This document shows, one piece after another, positions 40,755 through 49,093 of a stretch of 64,000 nucleotides of DNA (position 1 is the first letter of the stretch; every line of letters begins with the position of its first letter). Both the position numbers and the translations under genes were made by a program. This DNA is from PFJX01 sp964542455 (lineage in GTDB: Bacteria > Pseudomonadota > Gammaproteobacteria > Burkholderiales > Thiobacillaceae): NCBI GenBank assembly GCA_964542455.1, contig CAZIUC010000012.1, positions 36,210 through 100,209 of the forward strand, given 5' to 3'. The notes below the pieces were generated by a model. That model did no database searches. It was not told the DNA's origin and was given only the letters and a program-made list of their open reading frames with translations.

Positions 40755-43192
40755 TTCTTTCGTGCTTTGTTGGACGATGACTTGGAACTCCCCTCAGCCC
40801 CAGCCCCTCTGGTGGAGCCCCTACCCTGCGGCATCCCGCCCGCGGGCGAGGGGTGCTTCGCGCCCCCTTTCGGGGAGGTTGTGGGAAGGGCGGCATTGTC
40901 CACCAGAGTGAAGTCGATGCGGGTGGTTTCCAGATCGACGCGCGCAACTTTCACGCGCACCTTGTCGCCCAGACGGAAACGCTTGCCGGTGCGCTCGCCC
41001 AGCATCTGATGGCGGGCCGCGTCGAAGTGGAAGTAGTCCTGGCCCAGTTCGGTGACGTGCACCAGACCCTCCACGAAGACTTCGTTCAAGGCCACGAACA
41101 TGCCGAAGCTGACCGCCGCGGAAATCACGCCGTCGAACTCCTCCCCGATCTTGTCCTGCATGTAGTAGCACTTGAGCCAGGCCACCACGTCGCGGGTGGC
41201 GTCGTCGGCGCGGCGCTCGTTTTTCGAGCATTGGGCGCCGATGTCTTCCCATTTTCCCGGGTTGTAGACCTCGCCTTTCAGGCAGGCCTTGATCGCGCGA
41301 TGCACCAGCAAGTCGGGATAACGGCGGATGGGCGAGGTGAAGTGGGTGTAGGCCTCATAAGCCAGACCGAAGTGGCCGGCGTTCTCCGGACTGTAGACGG
41401 CCTGACGTAGCGAACGCAGCAGCACGGTTTGCAGCAGTTGCTCGTCCGGGCGGCCTTTCAGCTTGAGCAGCAGATCCGCGTAATCCTTGGCGTGCGGGTC
41501 GTCTCCACCAGTCAGGAAGAAGCCGAATTCCGCGAGGAATTCCTGCAAGGCTTTCAGCTTCTCCGGTGTCGGCCCTTCATGTACCCGGTACAGCGCCGGG
41601 TGTTTGCGCTTCTGCAGGTAATCCGAGGCGCAGACGTTGGCCGCCAGCATGCATTCCTCGATCAACCGGTGCGCGTCGTTGCGGGTGGTGGCGACGATGC
41701 GTTCGATCTTGTCGTGCTCGTCGAACAGCATCTTGGTTTCCACCGTCTCGAAGTCGATGGCGCCACGCTTGCCGCGCGCCTTCAACAGTACCTTGAACAG
41801 TTTGTAGAGGTTTTGCAGATGCGGCAGCACCCAGGTCTTGTCTTCAGGTGTCTGGCCGGCGGCCAGCCAGTCCCAGACCTGGTTGTAGGTCAGGCGCGCC
41901 TTCGAGTGCATCACCGCCGGGTAGAAGCGGTGCTTCTTGATGTTGCCGAAGCTGGAAATCTCCATCTCGCACACCATGCACAGGCGATCCACCTCGGGAT
42001 TGAGCGAGCACAGGCCGTTGGAGAGTTCCTCCGGCAGCATGGGAATCACGCGGCGCGGGAAGTACACCGAGGTGCCGCGTTCCAGCGCGGACACATCCAG
42101 CGGCGAACCCGGCTGCACGTAGTGGGACACATCGGCGATCGCCACCCAGAGGCGGAAACCCCGCCCTTCAGGCTGGCAATACACGGCATCGTCAAAGTCA
42201 CGGGCATCCTCGCCGTCGATGGTCACCAATGGCAATTTACGGATGTCTTCCCGGTCACCGCCGAGATCTTTTTTCAGCACGCCCTTGGGCAGCTTCCTGG
42301 CCTGAGCCAGGACGTCATCGGAAAACTCGTTGGGCAGATCGTGTTTGCGCAGGGCGATCTCGATTTCCATGCCGGGATCGGCATAGTTGCCCAGCACCTG
42401 GATGACCTTGCCCACCGGCGGCGCGTGTTTGGTCGGCTGCTCGGTGATTTCCACCATCACCACATTGCCGTTGGAAGCGCCCATATCTTCGTGGTTGGGC
42501 ACCAGGATGTCCTGGCTGATGCGCTTGTTCTCCGCCACCACCCACTGATAACCACGTTCCCGGTAAAGGCGCCCAACCAGATTGGTATTGGCCCGCTCCA
42601 GGATTTCCACCACCTTGCCTTCCTTGCGCCCACGCCGGTCCTGGCCGTGTTCGCGCACCATCACGCGATCGCCGTGGAGCAAGCCGCGCATCTCTTTCTC
42701 GTGCAGGAACATGTCGCCCGACTTGTCGTCCGGAATGAAAAAGCCGAAACCGTCGGCATGGCCGTCGACGCGGCCGCTCTTCACCTCGATCTTCTCCGGC
42801 AGGCAGAGCGCGCCGCGGCGGTTGATCATGATCTGCGCATCGCGCTGCATGGCGCGCAAACGAATCATGAAGGCATCCATCTCGTCGGCTTCCAGCCCCA
42901 GGCGCATGGCGAGTTCATCGGTATCCACCGGCCCGGGAGCCTCGACTACCAGTTGCAGGATGAATTCACGGCTCGGCATGGCATGGCCGTATTTGGCGCG
43001 TTCGCGCTCGAGGAACGGATCTTGCCAGCGCAAGGCCTTCTGGCCGCGACGCGGGGGCTTGGCTGGCGACTTCATTGTCGGCTGAGTGGGAGAGGCGTCG
43101 ACGTGCGCGGAAGCGGGCTTTTTTGCCCTGGATTGCACGGCTTTCACGGGGGGATTTTTTACGGTTTGGGCAGGTGTTTTTTTCGTTGACAT
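40751..43192 (-). CDS. rnr: Ribonuclease R
   Basis: An 813-residue RNase II/R exonuclease: Lys-rich N-terminus, winged-helix and cold-shock domains, the RNB catalytic domain (TIDGEDARDFDDAVY with catalytic Asp residues, HFTSPIRRYPDLLVHRAI), and an S1 domain near the C-terminus (GVISAAVSFGMFVALNEVFV). It degrades structured RNA 3' to 5'. The Pro/Gly-rich tail (SPKGGAKHPSPAGGMPQGRG) is encoded by a diverged CTCTCCC-type palindrome, so the basic tail has been altered by a repeat insertion. ATG 43192 lies within the -35 region of the divergent tRNA-Leu promoter. Confidence 0.97.
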   Translation of the reverse strand: MSTKKTPAQTVKNPPVKAVQSRAKKPASAHVDASPTQPTMKSPAKPPRRGQKALRWQDPFLERERAKYGHAMPSREFILQLVVEAPGPVDTDELAMRLGLEADEMDAFMIRLRAMQRDAQIMINRRGALCLPEKIEVKSGRVDGHADGFGFFIPDDKSGDMFLHEKEMRGLLHGDRVMVREHGQDRRGRKEGKVVEILERANTNLVGRLYRERGYQWVVAENKRISQDILVPNHEDMGASNGNVVMVEITEQPTKHAPPVGKVIQVLGNYADPGMEIEIALRKHDLPNEFSDDVLAQARKLPKGVLKKDLGGDREDIRKLPLVTIDGEDARDFDDAVYCQPEGRGFRLWVAIADVSHYVQPGSPLDVSALERGTSVYFPRRVIPMLPEELSNGLCSLNPEVDRLCMVCEMEISSFGNIKKHRFYPAVMHSKARLTYNQVWDWLAAGQTPEDKTWVLPHLQNLYKLFKVLLKARGKRGAIDFETVETKMLFDEHDKIERIVATTRNDAHRLIEECMLAANVCASDYLQKRKHPALYRVHEGPTPEKLKALQEFLAEFGFFLTGGDDPHAKDYADLLLKLKGRPDEQLLQTVLLRSLRQAVYSPENAGHFGLAYEAYTHFTSPIRRYPDLLVHRAIKACLKGEVYNPGKWEDIGAQCSKNERRADDATRDVVAWLKCYYMQDKIGEEFDGVISAAVSFGMFVALNEVFVEGLVHVTELGQDYFHFDAARHQMLGERTGKRFRLGDKVRVKVARVDLETTRIDFTLVDNAALPTTSPKGGAKHPSPAGGMPQGRGSTRGAGAEGSSKSSSNKARKK
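40788..40853. repeat. Repeat-derived segment in the rnr 3' end
   Basis: CCCCTCAGCCCCAGCCCCTC followed by GGGCGAGGGG about 30 bp later forms an interrupted palindrome of the CTCTCCC family. It is translated in frame into the C-terminal tail of RNase R. Confidence 0.55.
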
Positions 43193-43213
43193 AAATTTAA
43201 TGGTCAGTAGAAT
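43186..43213 (+). promoter_or_regulatory. Sigma70 promoter for tRNA-Leu
   Basis: TTGACA (43186-43191), a 16-bp spacer and TAGAAT (43208-43213) lie 13 bp before the mature tRNA 5' end. The -35 box overlaps the rnr start codon on the opposite strand, so transcription of the tRNA and translation initiation of rnr share sequence. Confidence 0.85.
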
Positions 43214-43226
43214 GCGCGGCTTCTTG

Positions 43227-43313
43227 GCCCAGGTGGCGGAATTGGTAGACGCACTAGGTTCAGGTCCTAGCGCTCGCAAGGGCGTGGAGGTTCGAGTCCT
43301 CTCCTGGGCACCA
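43227..43313 (+). tRNA. tRNA-Leu (anticodon CAG)
   Basis: 87 nt with acceptor stem GCCCAGG/CCTGGGC, class II long variable arm (CGCTCGCAAGGGCG), anticodon loop TTCAGGT in a CTAGG/CCTAG stem, T-arm GGTTCGAGTCC, and an encoded CCA (43311-43313). It reads CUG codons, very common in this GC-rich sequence. Confidence 0.98.
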
Positions 43314-43328
43314 AGAAACCCAATACAG

Positions 43329-43368
43329 ACCGCGTGATTGCTGGCTTCCAGTATCACGCGGTTTTTTT
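43329..43368 (+). terminator. Rho-independent terminator of tRNA-Leu
   Basis: ACCGCGTGAT and ATCACGCGGT form a perfect 10-bp stem with a 14-nt loop, followed by a run of seven T. It lies 15 bp after the tRNA. The 280 bp between it and the DUF202 gene contain no recognisable gene, only a partial GTAGCGCC repeat near 43623-43650. Confidence 0.93.
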
Positions 43369-43648
43369 ATGCCCACGAAGTCCGTGATCGCTTGGTTTGT
43401 CGCTTTGATCTTCATGGGCAAGTCCAGGGTTGATAAATACGCGAGTTCAGCACGCGCGAAGTGGCCGACTATACCGGAAGCCGCTGGTTCGCTGAAAACG
43501 CCGTGATATCCAAGACCTCCGCCGACATTACCCATGCGGGTTGTCAGATCGCGTTCCAACCCGATCCGGGTTGCGTAATGCCGCGATATTTCGCTTCCCG
43601 CGACGGAATATGGACGGGAAGCCGTAGCGCCGCATTCCACCGGCGCGA

Positions 43649-44014
43649 CTACACCAGCGCCAGATAAGCCGCCAGCATCAACCCCAGCAAGGCCATTGTT
43701 AGGTTGGTAAGTACCGGCGCGTTCACCCAGTAGCCATTGGGAATCTCCCCCGCGCCCAGAGTAAATACCACTTTCCGGTATTGCCGCACAGACAGCAGCA
43801 AGACCGCCACACCCAGCAGAATAAAGGCGATGCCGATGACGAGGGAGGCGCTGCGGTGCAAAGGCTCGCTCTGGTGGCTCAGCACCACATGCAGGAACAG
43901 GCCGAAGCGTTCCACCAGAAATCCGAAGCCCATCAGGGCGATGGCCGTGCGGTTCCAGGCCAGCAGGGTGCGCTCGGTGGCGAACAGGACACGGGGATCG
44001 TTGAGGTAGGACAT
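43649..44014 (-). CDS. YidH/DUF202 inner-membrane protein
   Basis: A 121-residue protein starting NDPRVLFATERTLLAWNRTA, the defining DUF202 motif, with three transmembrane helices (about 22-45, 59-79, 98-120). Function is unknown. It lies 6 bp after the NtrC-type regulator and is probably cotranscribed with the two-component genes. Confidence 0.9.
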   Translation of the reverse strand: MSYLNDPRVLFATERTLLAWNRTAIALMGFGFLVERFGLFLHVVLSHQSEPLHRSASLVIGIAFILLGVAVLLLSVRQYRKVVFTLGAGEIPNGYWVNAPVLTNLTMALLGLMLAAYLALV

Positions 44015-44020
44015 GGCGGA

Positions 44021-45412
44021 TCAGGTGGGTGGAAGGCTATGGCCCAGGGCGAACTTCTCCACCCGGTAGCGCAGGGTTTCGCGCGTGCTCTTGAGCAGCC
44101 TCGCGGCGCCGGTGACATTGCCTTCGGCGCGCGCCAGGGCGGCTTCGACGATGGTTCTTTCCATGTCTTCCAGGCTCAGGCTGCCGTCCAGCGGCAGCCA
44201 GACGCCATTGCCATCATGGGTCGCGGCCGGGGTGGGGGCACCTTGCAGTTGCAACCAGCGCAAGGGAAACACCTCGTTCTCCGCGAACAGCACACAGCGC
44301 TCCACCACGTTGCGCAACTCGCGCACGTTGCCGGGCCAATCGTGCGCTTCCAGATGCCGCCAGGCCTCGTCGGAAATGGTCTTCACCCGCTTGCCGGCCT
44401 TGGCGTTGTATTCCGCCACGAAGTGCGGCACCAGCTGCCGCAGGTCTTCCCGGCGCCCGCGCAGCGCGGGCAGATCAAGGCGAAATACTGAAAGCCGGTG
44501 GTAAAGGTCGGCGCGGAAGCGGCCTTCGCGTACCTCGCAGGTCAGATCGCGGTTGCTGGCCGCGATGATCTGCAAGTCCACCGCGATCTCACGGTCGCCG
44601 CCCAGGCGGCGCACCCGCTTGTCCTCGATGGCCTTGAGCAGCTTGACCTGCGACTCCGGCGGCAGATCGCCAATCTCGTCGAGGAACAGGGTGCCGCCGC
44701 CAGCCTGTTCCAACAGGCCGCGGCGGCGCCCCTTGGCACCGGTGTAGGCGCCCGCCTCGCTGCCGAACAATTCGCCTTCCACCAGTTCTCGCGGCAGCGC
44801 GGCACAATTGATTTCCACCAGGGGCGCGTCGCCGCGCGGCCCGGCGTAGTGCAGGATACGCGCCGCCAGGCCCTTGCCGGTGCCGGTTTCGCCGCCGATC
44901 AGCAGAGAGGAGAAAGGCACCTGGGCCAGCCGCTCCAGCATCTCGCGCACTTCCCGCGCCGGGACGCTATCGCCGATGAAACGTTCCGCGCCATAGCGCC
45001 GCGTTTCCTCGGCGGTCTGGTCGGCCAGGCGCGCCTGCGCGCGAGCGGCGCGCAAAGCGCCGGCCAGCACCATGTCCAGGCGTTCCGGGAGAAAGGGTTT
45101 CTCCAGGAAATCGTAGGCGCCCAGCTTGAGCGCGCGCACCGAATCCGGCACCCCGCCATAACCGGTGAGGATGACCCATTCACCGGGCAGGCGCGCGACC
45201 CTCGCTTCTTCCAGCAGATCCAGCACATTGCCATCTGGCAGATTCATGTCCGAAAGCACCACCAGCGGCTCGAAATCGCGAGTCAACAACAGGCCACGGG
45301 CGTCGTCCAGGCGGGATGCCAGGCGCGCTTCCCAGCCCTCGCGACGAAAATGGCGCAAGAGTTCCTGGCCAAGCAGGACTTCGTCTTCGATGATGAGCAG
45401 GGTTTGTGGCAT
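44021..45412 (-). CDS. NtrC-family sigma54-dependent response regulator
   Basis: 463 residues: receiver domain (about 1-120; IIEDEVLLGQ, phosphoacceptor Asp in VVLSDMNLPDGNVLDL, Lys in FLEKPF), AAA+ domain (about 140-375; Walker A GGETGTGKG, Walker B LFLDEIGDLP, R-finger region), and a C-terminal Fis-type HTH (NVTGAARLLKSTRETLRYRV). The sigma54-contact loop reads GAYTGA, a tolerated variant of GAFTGA. The partner kinase gene lies 3 bp upstream. A near-consensus sigma54 promoter upstream of yfdX is the likely target. Confidence 0.95.
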   Translation of the reverse strand: MPQTLLIIEDEVLLGQELLRHFRREGWEARLASRLDDARGLLLTRDFEPLVVLSDMNLPDGNVLDLLEEARVARLPGEWVILTGYGGVPDSVRALKLGAYDFLEKPFLPERLDMVLAGALRAARAQARLADQTAEETRRYGAERFIGDSVPAREVREMLERLAQVPFSSLLIGGETGTGKGLAARILHYAGPRGDAPLVEINCAALPRELVEGELFGSEAGAYTGAKGRRRGLLEQAGGGTLFLDEIGDLPPESQVKLLKAIEDKRVRRLGGDREIAVDLQIIAASNRDLTCEVREGRFRADLYHRLSVFRLDLPALRGRREDLRQLVPHFVAEYNAKAGKRVKTISDEAWRHLEAHDWPGNVRELRNVVERCVLFAENEVFPLRWLQLQGAPTPAATHDGNGVWLPLDGSLSLEDMERTIVEAALARAEGNVTGAARLLKSTRETLRYRVEKFALGHSLPPT

Positions 45413-45415
45413 GGA

Positions 45416-46870
45416 TCAGTTCTCGGCGGATCGACAGGGTAAGAACAGGGTAACGCGCGCGCCATGCGGCTCCAGGTTATCCAATTGCAGTGTACCGCCC
45501 AGATCCTGCGCGAGGCGGCGCACGCTGGCCAGGCCGAGGCCGGTGCCGCCGGGACGAGCAGTGGCGAACGGCCGCACACCACCACGCAGCATCGTTTCAG
45601 GAAAACCGGGGCCCTGGTCACTGACGCTGATAGCCACCCCGCCTTCGCCGAGGCGGGCGCTCACCCGTGCCGCGCCACCTTCGTCCATCACCTGGGCGGC
45701 ATTCAGCGCGAGGTTGAGCAGGGCCTGACGCAACTGGTTTTCCGGAAGCCAGCAGCGCAGAGCGTCGGGAATGTCCTGCTCGAAGACGACGCCCGGCGGC
45801 ACCTGGTAGCGCGCCAGCGCCAACACCTCGGCCACGGTGCGTGCCAGGTCCACCGCCACCGCGGCCTCCGGTAGCAGGCGCGCCTGGCCCAACAGACCAT
45901 TCATGAGATCAGTGATGCGCCGCAGTTCGCCGCCAACCAGTTCCAGTCGCGCCCGAGCATCCTCATCCGGCAAATCTTGGCGCAGATTGGCAAGGGCTAG
46001 CTGGATGCCGGCCAGGGGATTGCGCAACTCATGCGCCATGCCGGCGGCCATCTCCCCCACCGCCGCCAGGCGATCCGCCTGCGCCAGGCTGCGGTTATGC
46101 GCCAGCAGTTCGCGGGTCACCGCGCGTACCTCCGCCTCCAGGCCCGCCTGGCGCGCTTGCTGTTCGGCCTCCAGGCTCGCCAGCCGGGCCACCATGTGGT
46201 TGTAGTTGGAGATCAACGGCTCCAGCACCGGGTCCACGGCCTCCACCCGGGCGGGGGCGAAATCGCCCTGTGTGTTGTCAACGCAAGCCAAGCGGCTGAG
46301 CAGCGTGTTGATGTTATCCAGCGGCAGCAGAAAGCGGCGCCGCAGCAGAAACAGCACCAACGCCGCCGCCAGGGGAATGAGGATCAGGGAAGCCGCCGCC
46401 AGGCGCTTTTCCAGGCGGGCCTGAGTCTGGATGGCGGCGAGCAGGCTGGCATGGGCGCGGTTTTCTTCCACCAGCGCCGCTTGCAGCAGGGTGATGCCGC
46501 GTTGCAGGCGCTCACGCGGCGACGGTTCGGCGTCATCCAGCAAGTCCACCGCCGCGGCAAGGCCTTGCCGCCCGCTCGCGGTCAGCAGGCCGGGCGCGCG
46601 TGCCATCTGGATCAGTGATTTTTGCAGGTCGAGCAGGATGTCGGCCCGGACCGGCGTCGCCGCATCCAGTCCGCGCAAAGCCACGCGCTGCATGGCGAGC
46701 ATCTGGTCGTGCATTCCCTGAATGACGACCAGATGTTCCTGCAAAGGGGTCATGCGGGTCAGGCTGCGCGAGGTAATCAGCAACATGCCGGCCAACGCCA
46801 GCAGCAACAGCCCCACAGTGACCACGACCGGGAGGGCGATGGAGCGCAGCAGCGGAGTGGGACGGAGCAT
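45416..46870 (-). CDS. Sensor histidine kinase (NtrB/ZraS-like)
   Basis: 484 residues: transmembrane helix (about 14-33), periplasmic helical sensor (about 35-155), second helix (about 158-175), HAMP-like linker, coiled coil, then the kinase core: H-box GEMAAGMAHELRNPLAGIQL (phospho-His about 279), N-box LLNLALNAAQVM, G1 VSDQGPGFPE and G2 GGTGLGLASVRRL. The four-helix periplasmic domain suggests sensing of a small molecule or envelope state. It forms a pair with the NtrC-type regulator. Confidence 0.95.
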   Translation of the reverse strand: MLRPTPLLRSIALPVVVTVGLLLLALAGMLLITSRSLTRMTPLQEHLVVIQGMHDQMLAMQRVALRGLDAATPVRADILLDLQKSLIQMARAPGLLTASGRQGLAAAVDLLDDAEPSPRERLQRGITLLQAALVEENRAHASLLAAIQTQARLEKRLAAASLILIPLAAALVLFLLRRRFLLPLDNINTLLSRLACVDNTQGDFAPARVEAVDPVLEPLISNYNHMVARLASLEAEQQARQAGLEAEVRAVTRELLAHNRSLAQADRLAAVGEMAAGMAHELRNPLAGIQLALANLRQDLPDEDARARLELVGGELRRITDLMNGLLGQARLLPEAAVAVDLARTVAEVLALARYQVPPGVVFEQDIPDALRCWLPENQLRQALLNLALNAAQVMDEGGAARVSARLGEGGVAISVSDQGPGFPETMLRGGVRPFATARPGGTGLGLASVRRLAQDLGGTLQLDNLEPHGARVTLFLPCRSAEN

Positions 46871-46894
46871 GGCGGGCCGTAGTCAGTTATTTAT

Positions 46895-46922
46895 CTAGCG
46901 CCGGCGGGGATGCCGACGCTAC
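46895..46922. repeat. Single REP-like hairpin supplying the ccoQ-like stop codon
   Basis: TAGCGCCGGCGGGGATGCCG with ACGCTAC, a one-armed member of the GTAGCGCC family between the CcoQ-like gene and the kinase gene. Its outer GTAG, read on the minus strand, is the TAG stop of the CcoQ-like gene. Confidence 0.75.
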
Positions 46923-47095
46923 TTGGACGGCGGTGGCTGTCCGCCCTCTTCTCCCCCCGCGAATGGCAATCGCCCATCTTGCCGATAGCGGTGGGCCGCG
47001 CCGGGCCGATAGACCCAGAAGACGATGGCGAGAAACAGCAGGGGAAGACCCAGGAACAGCCCATAAGTACCTAGCAGATCGACGAGATGCGACAT
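46919..47095 (-). CDS. CcoQ/FixQ-like membrane peptide
   Basis: 58 residues: one transmembrane helix (about 12-30; GLFLGLPLLFLAIVFWVYRP) followed by AAHRYRQDGRLPFAGGEE, the typical ending of CcoQ (YRPxxKxxFxxxxxLPF). CcoQ stabilises cbb3 oxidase, but no ccoN, O or P is near. It may be an orphan copy or a small stress peptide of the same shape. A GAAAGGAGAAC ribosome-binding site precedes ATG 47095. Its stop codon lies in a REP element. Confidence 0.7.
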   Translation of the reverse strand: MSHLVDLLGTYGLFLGLPLLFLAIVFWVYRPGAAHRYRQDGRLPFAGGEEGGQPPPSK

Positions 47096-47129
47096 GATAG
47101 TTCTCCTTTCGCGTGGCGCTGGAAACATC

Positions 47130-47151
47130 CCGGAGGAGCGCGCCCCTCCGG
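47130..47151 (-). terminator. Intercistronic hairpin after yfdX
   Basis: CCGGAGG and CCTCCGG pair in a 7-bp stem with an 8-nt loop between yfdX and the CcoQ-like gene. Lacking a T-run, it probably attenuates or protects mRNA rather than fully terminating. Confidence 0.4.
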
Positions 47152-47164
47152 ATTCCATGCGTCA

Positions 47165-48454
47165 TCACGAGCGCGCGATGGCTTGTGCCAGTTGCTGTTC
47201 GAGATTGCTCAGCTCGCCCTGGTCAGGCTTGCCCTGGCCGGCCAGGAGCGTATCCACCACGGCGCGGATGTCTTTAACGTAGACCGCCGCATCCGGTCCG
47301 TTGCCGGTCTTGGCGGTCGCCTCGGCGGCTTTCTCCAGCCAATTCCTGGCCTGTTCCAGATCGCGCTTCGACTGGCTGAAATCATCGCCCACGTTGGCGT
47401 CGATATCGGCGTAGGCCACATAGCGCTTCGCCTCGATCAGGTCACGACGCAGCGGGTCGTTCTGGCGCAATTTCGCCCATCCGACGCTGAGGGATTCCAT
47501 CGCGCGGTCGGCATGCGCCTTGGTCCGCCGCCAGAGACCCTTCAATTCCGCCTTGAAGCCAGGCTCGTTCCTGTCGACACGGGCTTGCAGGGACTGCGCG
47601 TCGGCAAGCATCTTCTTCACATCATTCTGGCTTGCCGGGTCGGCCTGCTGTTGTGCCTCGTTCAATTGCGCGATGGCGCGGTCCACATCCGCCCGGGCCA
47701 GGTCCTTCTGGTCGGCGTCGTAGTGGTCGGCGGCGCGTTGCAGGTTGATGCGGGCGGCGAGTAAGGGCGCCGGCAGATAGACGGACACGGTATCGACACT
47801 GTCGAGAGCGGCACGCAAGGCCTGGTCGGCCTCGGAAAAATGTTTGCCGGCCAGTTCGGTCTGGGCGATGGCGACGAAATGGCGGGTGGTGTTCAAGGGC
47901 AGATCCATTTCCTCGTAATAAAGGGCGGCATCACTGGCTTCCGCTTCCTCGGTCGCCGGCTTCTTGTCCGCCTTGGCGGGTGTATTCCCAGGCGCCTTGG
48001 TGGAGACCTTCGCGGCCGACCGGGCCGCGCGCAGCTTCACCACATCGAAGTCCGCGCGTTCGTCCAGGCTGGCGTAGATGGGCACGCTGGAGATGGGAAC
48101 CTCTTCGCTGTTCTCGTACTTCAGCTTGTCGTCGGCGGTCCAAACCCGGCTCTTGACCACGCTGGTGGGCACGGTGCTCTGGATGATGTCGAGCAGAGTC
48201 TCGACCTGTTTGAGTTCCTGTTTCGCCTGTTCGCCCTCCTTCTTGCGCAAGGCGTCGCGGGCGTGGGCGATGTGGTGCAGCACCCGATTGGCGCTGGAGG
48301 AGATGACCGCCTCGTCGGCGGGCGTGATGGCGCGCCCCGGGGTGACGCTGACATCCTCATGCAGGCGCGGCTCGGCGTCGGCCAGGGCGACCTGGGCGAT
48401 GGCGAAACTGCTGATCAGGGCGAGGGTGAGGGGTTTGATGCGCAAGTTGTTCAT
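47165..48454 (-). CDS. YfdX family protein
   Basis: 429 residues with a Sec signal peptide (about 1-26; LALISSFAIAQVALADA). The YfdX domain (about 40-260) contains VLHHIAHARDALRKKEGEQA, YENSEEVPISSVPIYASLDE and RHFVAIAQTELAGKHFSEAD. The C-terminal extension (about 265-429) is helical, with SLSVGWAKLRQNDPLRRDLI. YfdX proteins are acid- and heat-stress proteins of the periplasm, also found in transmissible stress-tolerance islands. The start at 48454 follows AAGGAG. A sigma54 promoter precedes it. Confidence 0.88.
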   Translation of the reverse strand: MNNLRIKPLTLALISSFAIAQVALADAEPRLHEDVSVTPGRAITPADEAVISSSANRVLHHIAHARDALRKKEGEQAKQELKQVETLLDIIQSTVPTSVVKSRVWTADDKLKYENSEEVPISSVPIYASLDERADFDVVKLRAARSAAKVSTKAPGNTPAKADKKPATEEAEASDAALYYEEMDLPLNTTRHFVAIAQTELAGKHFSEADQALRAALDSVDTVSVYLPAPLLAARINLQRAADHYDADQKDLARADVDRAIAQLNEAQQQADPASQNDVKKMLADAQSLQARVDRNEPGFKAELKGLWRRTKAHADRAMESLSVGWAKLRQNDPLRRDLIEAKRYVAYADIDANVGDDFSQSKRDLEQARNWLEKAAEATAKTGNGPDAAVYVKDIRAVVDTLLAGQGKPDQGELSNLEQQLAQAIARS

Positions 48455-48508
48455 GATGGGCTCCTTGTCTCGAATGCGGGATTGCGGTGATTGCCGCAAT
48501 CCTGCTTC

Positions 48509-48524
48509 AGCACGCTCCGTGCCA
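48509..48524 (-). promoter_or_regulatory. Sigma54 (RpoN) promoter of yfdX
   Basis: Minus strand TGGCACG-GAGC-GTGCT matches the consensus TGGCACG-N4-TTGCW at 11 of 12 positions, with the invariant GG and GC in correct 10-bp spacing. It lies about 55 bp before ATG 48454. The NtrC-type regulator encoded in the same gene group is the obvious candidate activator. Confidence 0.8.
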
Positions 48525-48596
48525 AGGAACATTTCCATGGTTATTCAATGACTTGCGTATAAGGAGCAAAAACCATTCGGGGGAAATAAACCAGGT

Positions 48597-48618
48597 ACGC
48601 GGGGCAAAGCCCCCGCGT
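48597..48618 (-). terminator. Hairpin after the ion-channel gene
   Basis: ACGCGGGG and CCCCGCGT pair (one bulged base, 5-nt loop) immediately after the channel stop codon. It separates the channel transcript from the sigma54 promoter of yfdX. The T-run is weak. Confidence 0.5.
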
Positions 48619-49055
48619 CACTCCGGATCGACATCGAGTTTCCAGAAATGCTCCATGAAGACATAGGTGAAGGACGCGGACCAGCCGATCAGCAGCAGAC
48701 CGTTGAGCGCCTCGGTGCCACAGACGAAACGCAAGGGGCCGGTCGGAATGATGTCGCCGAAGCCCACCGAGGTATACGTTTCCGCCGAGAAATAGACGAA
48801 GGTGGGGAAGCTGTCGATGAACTGCCCGGTGAAATTCCCGAGGCCGAATTTGTCGCGCAGGAAAAAGTAGGCGGCGCCATACAGCATGATCTCCAGGATG
48901 TGCGCGACAAACGTGCCGAGGATGCCCATCAAGACCCGAACCCGGCCGGACACGTGGATTTTCTGTAGAACCAGCGACAAGCCACGGAGAAATTCGTAAT
49001 GCAGCAACGTGGTGGCAAGAATCAGCGTCGCGCAGACGAGCAAGGCTATGAACAT
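48618..49055 (-). CDS. Two-helix potassium-type ion channel
   Basis: 145 residues with helices at about 2-25, 41-66 and 113-134 and a pore loop AETYTSVGFGDIIPTG (about 91-106). SVGFGD is a K+-channel selectivity-filter variant (usual TVGYG). There is no cytoplasmic RCK or voltage domain, so gating must come from the membrane part. Its place beside YfdX and the exported Hsp20 suggests a role in osmotic or acid stress. Confidence 0.85.
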   Translation of the reverse strand: MFIALLVCATLILATTLLHYEFLRGLSLVLQKIHVSGRVRVLMGILGTFVAHILEIMLYGAAYFFLRDKFGLGNFTGQFIDSFPTFVYFSAETYTSVGFGDIIPTGPLRFVCGTEALNGLLLIGWSASFTYVFMEHFWKLDVDPE

Positions 49056-49093
49056 GTGAGTACGGCCTCACCCGCGGCGACGCTGGTCATCAC

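Noticed and set aside
43320..43650. Integrase remnant next to tRNA-Leu
   Set aside because: The reading frame there only passes through the terminator and tRNA antisense; no integrase motif and no duplicated tRNA 3' end were seen.
44021..45412. Regulator inactive towards sigma54 because of GAYTGA instead of GAFTGA
   Set aside because: Tyr is a conservative change in that loop, and the Walker motifs and the rest of the AAA+ domain are intact.
46919..47095. Part of a cbb3 oxidase operon
   Set aside because: No ccoN, ccoO or ccoP flanks it; only the small CcoQ-like peptide is present.
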